Source: Mnemiopsis leidyi
Lineage: Eukaryota; Ctenophora; Tentaculata; Lobata; Bolinopsidae
Direction of reading: 5' to 3'
Assembly (NCBI GenBank): GCA_000226015.1
Contig: JH155439.1
Coordinates: forward strand, 54,231-101,783
Length of the DNA stretch: 47,553 nt
A program made the translations under genes and the position numbers. Of the stretch, positions 20,913-32,200 are shown piece by piece (positions within the stretch are counted from its first letter, which is position 1; each line of letters starts with the position of its first letter). The notes under the pieces are model-generated. The model was not told where the DNA came from. It saw only the letters and a program-made list of their open reading frames with translations, and searched no databases.

Positions 20913-23552
20913 TAATTTGAAATAGGTGTTACTTAATTAATTTACCCAACGTTTCCAATACTGTTGCAAATTAAGTAAAGATGACATTCTAGGTAGATAA
21001 ATTACCTGGAAGTGGACTCCCAGAATCTCCAATACATGCAACAGAACTATGTCAAACGCGTTTTGAGAATCTAGAACTTGAATTATAACCGTAGATAGAA
21101 TAAATCATTAAGTGCAACACAGAAAAAGTGTAACAAAATTATATGACTTCTAAATTAAATCAACATCAGAAGTGCTAGTAGTAGTAGTCTGAGAGTGAGG
21201 GTGCACAATGCAATAATATGGTTGCCGTTTTAATCTGGGGGGGGGGGGGGGGGTAACTCAAAAAGTCTATAAACTATAAGCAGGACAGTCTCAGTCAATT
21301 TCGAGAATTTTAGGGTCGGTATTGAAACTTTTTCAGTCAGATTATACAGTAATATTATTTTTAAATCTATCGCATGGTAGTAATATTCGTTTATTAGTTA
21401 TGCATCTTAGAATGATTGTATAAATATAATCAAATTAAACTTAAATTGGGACATTCCAATTTTAAGCTTAATTAAAAGTCTAAGTCAATTTCATGAATTT
21501 ATTCTAACTTTAAGTTTAACTTTGACATAATAAGTTTAACAGCGAAGTTGGCAGTGAAGTGTGTACAGATTTCTCTCAAAGACTTAATCTCTCACTCTCA
21601 GTTGGGGAGCCGGAAACTGTGAAGCTCTGAACATGATCATGGTCTATAACTATGAGTATGATATAAAACACTTGACCATGACCATGAAAAATTTGGATTT
21701 TTGCCTTGATCATCCGGTAAAATTTTGAACATCTGACCACGGTAATAATAATATCAAAAATATTTGACAATGACACCATGAGGGTCCAGGACGTAGGTGA
21801 TGTGATTGAAATAATCGTCTTACCCCCTGGCCCTAAGTCACAGGCTGTGCAAAACTATCAATATCTCAAAGTTATAAAGTTACACAACCAATGAGCGAGC
21901 ACCAAAGTGCGGAAAAATCGACACTATTCATATTGTTAGGATGAGTAACCAATACAGATTGTTTTGGTTCACATCGCAGATGTAGAACTAGACCTCACTC
22001 TCTGTAAGTGTAAGCAGCTGTGTCATATTGCACTATTATATTTAGTCCCGGTCTATATGTGAACTCAAACCAGAGGCAGAAGGCTAATAACATGCACTGG
22101 TTTCAATTCGGTTCTACTTCTATCGGTCTAAAAGAAAATAGCTCCCATTTCAGTTTCACGGTATTTACGCATAAGCATGCGCCTGTGCAGTCTCCTAGTC
22201 CTATCATTATCAATATTATTTACTTTTACGCAATATGTTATGTTGAGCTCCTAAGACATTCCCCTTTATTATTATAGAGGGACAGTTGCAGAGAAACATC
22301 TGTGCAACAGATAATCGATAACCATTCAAGTTCATGCGGCAAATAAAAGAGGGGATTTTCTTACAATGCTGCCGCTGGACATGGAATTTCTGTTGGTGAT
22401 TTTTTTCATTTAAAAAAGAAGAAATTGTGCTTTGGAATATGAAGATTTCATAACCTTTACCTTTAGTGAACCTTTAGTGATGGGTTCAGCATGATCCTAC
22501 TGGGTCACAACTTCTGTCGAAGTGTTAGACAGAAGACTCACGCATACTGATGTAATTATTTATAATTCTATTTCTAATTTGGAATGAGATTCATGAAATA
22601 TGCGTTTAAAAGTCTCGCTGACACAATGAAGACATTTTGTAAATAGATAACAGATAAACAAATGAATAAATCGAAATGGCACTCGCACAGTTTCCTGCAC
22701 TGAATTGTAATAAACCGAAACGTTTACTTCATTTCCGGCAAATACAAATATAAGACAATTAGAAGCCCTTGAAGGAACTTAGGCCTAAATGATAATAAGT
22801 TCCGGTCAATTGTTGCGGTTATACTTATATAGATTCACTCATGTTATACTTATTAAAGTTATACGTGCACTCGTCAAGGCAGATTAAAGCTGCTTTTGGT
22901 AAAACGTTGGACGCGGATATCATCTCGCCATGAAGTCGGACAACAGGTTATAATTATATTTCAGAATTGGTAAGTTAAACTACAAAAAATTGTAACATGA
23001 ACTATTCAAAGTCTATAGTTAAAGGTTTCACTTTCAATGATAATTATATTAATATATCTTCATAACTGCATGCAGTTAATTATATAATTAAAAACTTATC
23101 GAAAGGCACTCGTTAGAATTGACTCATTGCTAATGCTATTGTGACTAACCAAAACTACGTTGCGACTTGCGAGATCAAGCCAGAACACAGCCTGCCGTAG
23201 TAGTAATAAAGTTATTCTAAATGCAAAATTGATATAATTATAAGAGGGTAAACTATACTTTTGTTGAACTTAAGGTGTCTGCACCGTGTCACATTAATCA
23301 AATTCAATGATCAACAAAGATGAAGTATCGATTCGCACGTTCTAAAACTTCAAACATGAACACAATTAGTAGTAGTATCGATGGACACGGGAGTATCTAT
23401 AAGCATTAATATATTTCAGTCTCTTCAACCTCAGTTTCAGCCTGACATAAAACTCTCCGTCTTTTTTGTCGCTGTGATTGGTGATACCCGACTGTCGCAG
23501 CTCAAAGCTGAACGTTTTGTTAAACTTAAACCGGTAGACGGATATAATCTCG
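20913..23552. other. Intergenic between the two GPCR genes
   Basis: No exon I can support. It holds a 17-base G run (21237-21253) and scattered short frames without coding character. It probably includes the promoter of GPCR 1 and the 3' UTR of GPCR 2. Confidence 0.5.
21237..21253 (+). repeat. Poly(G) run of 17
   Basis: Uninterrupted G17. It could form a G-quadruplex, and its length in this assembly may be inexact. Confidence 0.9.
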
Positions 23553-24503
23553 TCAACGTTTTATCTTTAACTTTAAGTTTAAAAGAGGGACTCGCATGTT
23601 CTTGACCCTCCAGAAATACACGATTGGGTTAAGGATGGAGTTAAGGTGTATGGCACTTACTGCAAACCCTAAAAATATGTTCTGATCAACTTTCACCGAA
23701 GTCGTGCTGTTCTCTGCAGTATGGTCGAAATGATACTCAAGTGCGAAGAAAGTCAGCGCTGCTGTGTTCAAAACAACATATTGAACGCTTATAATTAAGA
23801 CTGTTATTGCAGCCCTCCTTCTAGATCGAACGGTAACTTGATGGCTGTCGTTTAGTTGTTTGTCCTTGCTAAGCAGTTTAACTGTCGAAGCAATGCAGCA
23901 CACAATCACTACAATGATGATAGGAACTCCTTCCCATATAAGAATTTGATTAACCACGATACGGATGGGGTCGTCAGAGGCGAAAGGTCGAGTTATGTTA
24001 GCTCCCTGGAGGGTTTTGAGGTGGTGATCTATGTGCGGATAAGTGAAGTACACACCGAATGTTACCTCAACGACGAAAAACACGGCAATCAGCATAATCA
24101 ATGATGCATGTAGGAGTCGCTTTTTAAATCGAGCCATAGGCCAAATGATAACGAAAGTACGAAGGATATTCAGGTAAATGGTTATTGTTCCTGTTACGGT
24201 CACCGAACATCGAGAAATATGCACTGCCATTACGAAGGCGGCCAGGCTAAATTCTTGGTAAGATAAACCATCACTATCTTTTATCGAGACGAGTCCAGAG
24301 TATAAAGAGTACCCACATAGTATCGAGAAACATTCTATAGCGTCCGAAATGTTGAGGTAGGCCAGGAAGGCGTTTCCAAGTTCTTGTCGTCTACGGATGT
24401 AGAAAGACAGGGAGTAAAAATTACATACCAGTCCTACCACACTCACAGAAATGTTAGAATAATTGATGACCTGCTTTATTAGTGGATAGTAGGAATCTCC
24501 CAT
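23553..24503 (-). CDS. Intronless class A-like GPCR 2 (316 residues)
   Basis: A paralogue of GPCR 1 with matching spans: N-terminus MGDSYYPLIKQVINYSN, RRRQELGNAFLAYLNISDAI through TM2, AVHISRCSVTVTGTITIYL in TM3, NILRTFVIIWPMARFKKRL after it, YFTYPHIDHHL in loop 2, RRRAAITVLIISVQYVVLN in TM6, and NSILNPIVY at the end of TM7. It shares the unusual features of its neighbour: LRT in place of DRY, no paired extracellular Cys, no CWxP. The cytoplasmic tail is short and basic (LLNLKLKIKR). Start ATG at 24501-24503. Same strand and about 2.6 kb apart, consistent with tandem duplication. Confidence 0.88.
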   Translation of the reverse strand: MGDSYYPLIKQVINYSNISVSVVGLVCNFYSLSFYIRRRQELGNAFLAYLNISDAIECFSILCGYSLYSGLVSIKDSDGLSYQEFSLAAFVMAVHISRCSVTVTGTITIYLNILRTFVIIWPMARFKKRLLHASLIMLIAVFFVVEVTFGVYFTYPHIDHHLKTLQGANITRPFASDDPIRIVVNQILIWEGVPIIIVVIVCCIASTVKLLSKDKQLNDSHQVTVRSRRRAAITVLIISVQYVVLNTAALTFFALEYHFDHTAENSTTSVKVDQNIFLGFAVSAIHLNSILNPIVYFWRVKNMRVPLLNLKLKIKR

Positions 24504-26264
24504 GCTGAAAAATCTTCAATCAGCAAATTCATAATCATTGTAAATTCTTAACTTTTGATATCCGGTTTAAAGTTGACTAGATTAAAACAATTTAAAACTA
24601 AAAGCTAAATAGAAGAACAAGCTCTCATGCTCTTCGCACTGCCACTTTACCATGGTATATAATACTACTACATACTATCATGACTATGATTGAGTACAAT
24701 TTGCGGAGAAAAACGATGAAATGAAAATATATACCCTGACTAACAGTTAAAGTTGAACATGACGTTATAGGTTTTTAGTCTTTAACCATAAATTGGAAGG
24801 GAAGAAGGACAACTATTACTATAAGCGAGGCAATATCATTCGTCCATTTAAGCCAGTTCAGCCGCTCACTTGTTTACTAAGGACCGATTTGAACATAGCT
24901 GCAAAAATGACAAATTTTGGACACAAATGTCCCAATTTGTACAGCTGGTTGTACGCCAAAAAACTGGAAACGCGGCAAAGCAATGTTCTGTCATCAGGCT
25001 TATTGCCCTCATCTTTCGTCTACGGCACGTCCTATACTAACAGATATTAGAAGGTTAGCTAAACTCAATAACTCAATAACTCAATACTGTACATTGTACA
25101 GTGTACAATGATACACCCAGAGCAGATAGTGTGTATATTTGGCACGTTTTGTTGTGAGAATTTACAAGTAAGCGAAGCCGAAACTAAAGATCAAGAATTG
25201 AAGGAACCAGTGAAAATGGTCAAGGACGAAAAACTAAATCTATTTAGCAAATATCTGCCCGGAGCTGAGAACATTGCAGATTATTAGTAATAGTACAGTA
25301 GGCTAGGTTCAATAACGTAAACACTTATAGCATTACTTTTGCAAAACAATACCATTGAAAAGAGGAACTTAAAGACTCGAAACACATCCTCGGCCTCCTA
25401 TAGAAGATCTAGATACTACATTGCTCTGGCCTCTGTGAGCTATACCTATATGTTATATACTATACTGTAATATTGCAGACAGCTCTACANNNNNNNNNNN
25501 NNNTTATATACTATACTGTAATATTGCAGACAGCTCTACAGCCACAGCAAGAGGATACTGGATAGTAGTTTTGCCCTTGGCGATGGGTGATGTAAAACGT
25601 TAAATGTAAGAAAGTTTAACAGAAGACCAGAATTAGTGGCACCGGCTATTTTTCAAGCCGACTGTCGAGTTGTATCTGGTCTGAAGATATTCTTGCTAGG
25701 TTCAATATCACGGTTATAAAGTGGGGTTTTACCGACGAACTCAAAAATAAAACGTTTAATCTGGCACAGTCAAAATAAAAATTTTCCAGTTTTCTGAATT
25801 GTGATAAACATTACATCAAAGGTATCATATCTTATATAAGCGAACAATATAACCTAGTATGTAGCGATGGTATTTACAATTTCTGTCATGCTTAGATCTA
25901 TCATATATCGAAATCTTCTGAAGCTGAAAGCAAAGTATCCAAATCTTTAAGTTCACTTGATTAGACTGAACAAACTCTTTTGTCAAATAGCCTGCTAATC
26001 ATTTCTGTCGATAATCATACATCAATAGATATATTGTATCAGTACATGCTTATTCTACATCTAATTTTAATACACAAATATGCTGACTTAAATATCACTT
26101 GTTTGGCGCTCAAAAAATAAATGATCAAAAATTGAATTCGAAGGAAAAGAACAAACTCCGTAAGTGTCAGTGCCAATAATAAGTTAAACACGGTCAACGT
26201 GGAGCAGTTCACCTGTCAAAGAAGTCTACAAAATCTCCGGTAAATTAGACTCTAGCTAACATTA
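24504..26264. other. Intergenic with a 14-N gap
   Basis: It probably contains the GPCR 2 promoter on the left and the 3' UTR of the large vWA gene on the right. No other gene seen. The gap at 25490-25503 is flanked by a duplicated 37-bp segment. Confidence 0.5.
25453..25540. repeat. 37-bp identical repeat on both sides of an N gap
   Basis: The same 37 bases (from TTATATACTATACTGTAATA to AGCTCTACA) precede the Ns (25453-25489) and follow them (25504-25540). The simplest reading is two contig ends that overlap but were scaffolded with Ns. Confidence 0.85.
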
Positions 26265-29200
26265 TTATCTCGACTGTATGTAGTTTACAGAGTTCACATA
26301 AAACTCCTCCGTTACCGGGTACACGGAGTCTGTTTCGACTGAGTAGAGCTCGCTGTCGTCGTGGAATACCACCCTCAGAGAACCGTCCTTGTTCACGGAG
26401 ACCACTTTAGCGGGGGAGAAGGAGTTCTGTAGGTCGTCCAGAGGGCAGATACAGTGGGAGCCAGGAAGCAGGGTTTGGTTTGGAGACTTCTTGTAATCCG
26501 TAAATACTTGTGCTGGATCCTTAGGAGGCCGAGGCATACAAATTGGTTTGATAAAAATTACCAAAAAGATTAAAAAACAACAGAAAAAGTACTACAGACC
26601 TCACCCAAATAAAGTTACACTCTTGAAATAGCCTCGGAATAACAACATAAAGAAATAAAGAATGTCTAAGTACCTGTAAGATAGTATCCCCGTTTAGAGA
26701 TATCTCGTAACTCCTCCCAGTTGCCCTGGTAACCATACCACGTCGGTACAGACCGTCCGAGTTATCACGCACAACAACAAACGATCCTGACGAACAAGGT
26801 CAACTTGAAACTTTTTCTTACAGTACAGGGGCTGACTGTGAAGGAATCAAATTGAAAAATGTTGGTGGTTTTTCAGCGGGTGTTTGAAATGAGACTGTCT
26901 AAAATTTACCTAAGAGAGCCTCCTCGATGTCCCTGATAAACTTGGTATCCTCGTGGTATTGTTCTGCCGAGATATAGTACATCTCCTCCCTGGGGACTTC
27001 CGCCTGAAACACAAAATTAACTTTCTCGTGCTTCCGAAAAGTAAGATCCATCTTTCGGTGCAGTCTTCATATTTTTTCCAAGTAACCGAATTTTGGAAAG
27101 CAGGATCTGATTCCACTGCAATAAGATGAAAGAAACTACGCAAAAATGCGACTCCCCTAGATTACTCAAATACAAAATACAATTTTGTTGACATCTCACA
27201 TCCTTACTCCTTACCTCGCTGCTATCGTAGAACTTCAAGTCAAAGAACCAGTTGTCGTCTGTGCCAGTAATCCTAGCAGGAGCATAAGAGAAAGAGTAGT
27301 CAGGATGCAAGGCGATCACGTGACACCCAGCACTCAGAGACTTCCTGACATCCTGGAGGGTTGGAGCAGTGTTAGGGTGCTGGTAAAGAAATTGAATTCA
27401 AAGCTGCCCTTGATTAAATTTGATCAAATGATAGCAATCTTATTCTCGCAGTAGGTTATAATGATCATTGGGCATCAAAATCTGTCAAGAAATTGACGAA
27501 TAACAGTAGTGTATCAAAAGATCACGTATAGAAAGTGGAAACCCCAGTTAATTATTTCAAAGTCCTCAAAACAAGTTTAAAACTAACTGACCTGCTCATC
27601 AACAAGTACATGTTTGTGGTCGATATCCTCAGTATGTCCAGCGTTGTCCTCTACTAGATATCCTGTCTTAGTGGGCTCCACTATCTTCCCTCTGAAGTAC
27701 CATCCCTCGTCCGCCCATCTAGCAAGAACCACCAACCCTTTAGAGAAAGTAACTACCGAACTTTCCTCCTTCTTGACTACACTCATGTCTTTGGTCGTGA
27801 CGCCGTTCTTTTTCTTGTTTTCTACTCCATTGTCAGAGCTAGAACTAGAGCTAGAACTCCTAGATCGTCTAGAGGAGGAGGAAGAAGAGGAGGAGAGAGT
27901 ATCGTCATCATCTTGGACTATTTTAGCATCATATGTAACGACAGTAACATCGTCATCGTCTCTTCCTCCAATGGCTACAGAGTGTTGTTCCTCCCCTTCC
28001 AGCACGACTGACTGGGCGGAGTCAGCGTCTCTAGTCAGGTCATGAATGTCCGGAACTGACAAGATATCGTCAGTCTGTATGGGTGTAGTTGCTGACACTT
28101 TCAGAACGGGAATGTTGATCTGAGGGAAAACTGGGATGAGCTCGTCCCGCACCAGGATCTCTGACGGGTGTATGATCTCCTCGCTGCTGTACTTCATCTT
28201 GTCCAGATCTTCCCAGAAATCATTGCTGATGTGAGTTTGAGCGTCTACATCATATCCTCCCACCTGGAGGCCACACTCCAGCGTTACTTTAGCCATCTCC
28301 TGCTGCGTCTCAACAGCAACGTCACACTGCGTGATGTGTCTAGCTGGAGGTGTGACGTCACCAAAGTCTTCTCCAGTGTCAGAACCGTCCTCAGACAAGT
28401 TCAGATCGTTCAACTTTCCTTCTAACCCGCCATCTTCCTCCTCAGCAACCTCGGAGAGTCGGGGAGTGTTCAGCATGTCATCTAACTTGGTCCCGTCCCC
28501 CGAAACACTTGACGGTTTGTTGAGCAGGAGGTTGGACTTGAGGATCTCGTCCAGAGTGCTGGCTACACTCATAGTGTCGTCTCCTTGGTTACACTCTTGT
28601 CCCTCAGCTACCAGTCTGAGACGTTGACTAGACCGTTGTCTGGAGAGCTGCTTGAAGATTGCTTGGGATGTCTGCTTGTACCGATTCTTTGTAATCTGAA
28701 ATGTTTCATGATGGAGTCTTGTTGTTAAATCGATGACAAAATCAATATCAATAAACGATGAGATGTACAAGGACATACCTTGATGACGTCATGCCGGGAC
28801 GCGATGAGTCTCTCGCCTGTGAAGAGAAGAATGATGAAAGTAACATCACCACTGTGCTCAGGAGACTTCACTACCAGACCCGGGGCTAGAAGCTTCTGTT
28901 TCGATTGTTCAGATCTTTGGCTGAGCATCAGCTGAACTAGCACATAGTCACCCGCCTGAAATACAGGTTTGTACTGGCTAAAGTTTGAGGGGGAGAGATG
29001 TTCGAAGGGAGGGAACGTTTTACTGGTGACAATTCTGAATTTCAAGGAGTGTTTTAAGGAACTGGCCGCGCGTGTCAAACTTAGCTAGACTTTGACATTC
29101 ATTTATAATGGATATTTAATTGACATTATAATAGGGGATATTTTATTGACATTATATTTATATACTTATAGCGCTATTTACATTAAAAAATGATCAGAAC

Positions 29201-32200
29201 GTACGTACACTAAGACCATATTCAGCGTTTACTACAACTAAGTCTAGCAGTTTATAAAACATATTACAATGTGCATTCAAAAAACCCTGTCTGTAGACCC
29301 CCACGGCCCTGTCTTCAAACAGGGGCGTCCACGGACATGTCGGGCTTCTTGGAGACTGCCTTAATTCAATGTAGCAGTTCTACTTTTAGCTTCCACTCTT
29401 CTAAAGGTACTTCATAGTAAGTCGTTCTATTTTTCGTCAAGTGATTGTGTGAATTAATCACTGCCCTTTCTTGTGCTGTGATTTATTTATTGTTTCATCA
29501 AAGTTTGCGAATTGTTCACTGAAAGCCATAAATAGCTACAATATTATCACTGGCGTGCAAGGTAATGATCCACCTTAGTCCTTAGTCCTTTTCTCAAAAG
29601 GAGGGTCTCGACGAAACTAACAACTCTGGAATACTTTTTAAAATACTTTTTCCTGCTTGTTACGTTGGCAGTTGTTACACAAGTACAGATACTTTTCAAA
29701 TGCTTTAAGATGGTGCACTTGACATAGGTTGACCCTTGGCCTTAAAAAGGTATGACCATCCAATATTGGGATTTGGGAAAAACGATTTAAAATTTTGAAC
29801 TTTTCCGACTTATCACTTTTCTATGTACAAATATCAGGCGTTCATTCGCTTCACTACACATTGTTCACCCTGCATGGCCAATTCTCCAGCTAGTTTTTTA
29901 CACGACAGAGTAGAGGCTAATATGACATTCGGTTAAAAGTTGGGAATTGATCATGAACTAGTTTTAAGTTTTTTAGAGGGCGACGCCACACATTTAGGAT
30001 ATGGCACTACGAATTAAAAGGATGTTGAAGTAGAGGAGAGAGGAACCATGGGGGCTCTTTAGCTTTTATCAGACACTAAAAACACTAAAATTTGCCTGAA
30101 CAATCTGTCAGGAAATTCCATATTTCAATGCAATTCAAGGATTTCCCTTTCCCAAACCATTTTATCTACGGTCACCCTCCAAATTTTCGCAAGCCTTTTT
30201 ACTAGACAAAAAGGATCTCTGACCATAGTCCATGCTTTCTCCATCTTCTCATGACCAGAATAGGCATAATGACATGTTTCTTTGTTAACGTCATTGTGTC
30301 ACTCTTGAAGAAATAAAGTGCCTTTTAAATGACTTGCGTCCTGTAATTTTGACAAACTGATAGATTCTTTTTAATCAACTTTGAGTTTGTTTTAAAGCAG
30401 GGCTTTTCACGTAAATCGCTATTAGATTTTACAGAACGCTTTTGAAAAATATATTTATCGTTATGATAGAATCGCTATGAATGAATTTAAAATGGCGAAC
30501 GGTCAAGGGTGGATTGAGGAAGAAACTGTTGTTTGCCATTATGCAACGAGATCAGAAGATGTCCTGGGAAATTTGAGAGGAAAATTCATGAATATCAATT
30601 GATTTTTCCTCCATATGAGCTAATATTATCACTTTAATTCACTGTCGTTGAACTCTCAATATTTTTGTCTTAATTCACTTTCAAATGCAGACTTATGTAC
30701 CTTAACAGCAAAATTCCAAAAAGATCTCATTGTATCCTCAATAGCGGCACAATTTTTGTATTCAAAATCATATTGATGTAGTAGCTTCTTTAATTTGTGC
30801 TCTACTCATAATTAACTTAATTCTTCAACTCACATCGTTACGGGTCTCTAGGTTATCCCAAGCTAGGAATAATTAACAAGATTAAGGATTTCTTCTCTGA
30901 TTACCCGAGCAAATTAGCATCATTCGGCTACTCAACAAGAGCTCTCTGTTCAATTTTCCTCTAATGGCATCTTAGCTCAAATCAGTCTTGCTTTCTCTTT
31001 CGATTTCATGTTTACAAGCTCCCGCGGCAATCTTAAATAACCAAATGCATTTCAACGACAGGGTGTTCTGAACTTGAATATAATTACCATTTGCCCGACG
31101 AATCACACAGGGAAATAGAAAGCGTTTGAGAATTAAAGCAGTCGCCTCCACGTGGCCTGGGTACCAAGCTCGTTATCCCGTGACCTGGTCACATGACAAT
31201 TCTAGAGCACGTGTGACTTTGTGTCTTCTTGTGGAGGTTTCACGTGGGGTGAGCTGCCGCGCAGTGTGCTAATGATCTTAAGGAAACGGAGAAAGGGAGA
31301 CGAGACAGTAATTATACTTATCAGAGCCAACCGGACAAGAGTAACAGTTTCACTTTCACTTTCCATTTGTTCGACTACATCAAGAGGACATACTCATTCT
31401 TGCCGGACAGTTATTTGGAGTGTTTCTTCGTTTGGGAAAAATGGGAACATTTTTGTCTTGCTCATTCTTACTAGTTTGAAAAAAGCTAGAAATTATGTAT
31501 CTTGTTATTTCAAAACTTTTTGAGTGAACCTAGAGCTGTCATAACAATAAACTTATTGTTAGGAAGCTTGATCATTATAATAAGCACCGGGATTAAGATA
31601 ATAAAACCTAATTTTTTGGTACCCTTAGGCAAGTCCTGTCAGAACCACAACAGAAATGAAGCTGACCATAATCTTTGCTCTGTTCGCCATGTTCGCTGTT
31701 GTTACCTTCTGCCAAGAAGGTAATCTTAAACACATAACATACTTTCCATACTTATAAGTCTCGAATATATAATTGAACATTACGCCTAAATAAACAACTC
31801 TAATACCTACCTGACCAAAAAATTCTGTAATTCCCAATCAACTTGATCATGAACTGACAAACGAACTCTCCAGACGCAGCAGAAAAGACCGCTGAAGGTG
31901 AGTCTGCTGGAGAAGGTGAGTCTAACGAGGATGGTGCCGAGACCCAGGAAGGTGATAACTCAGATGCTGGCAATGATGATGCGGCAGAAACCGAAGATGG
32001 CGCCGAAACAGATGATGGCAGTGGTAATTACTATACAATCTGCGATCTTTCTTCAATTTCACATTACTCGGCAGCACTAAGATTTTAGTTTTGGCAATTC
32101 TCTGCTCTAAGAGTTCCTTTAACCAAAACTTAGACTTTAGTCAGTACAGCATGAATTTAACGAACTCAATTATTTAAAATAATTATACGAAAATTCGCAG

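Noticed and set aside
27614-28627. Several plus-strand ORFs
   Set aside because: They are shadows of the 368-codon minus-strand exon of the vWA gene.
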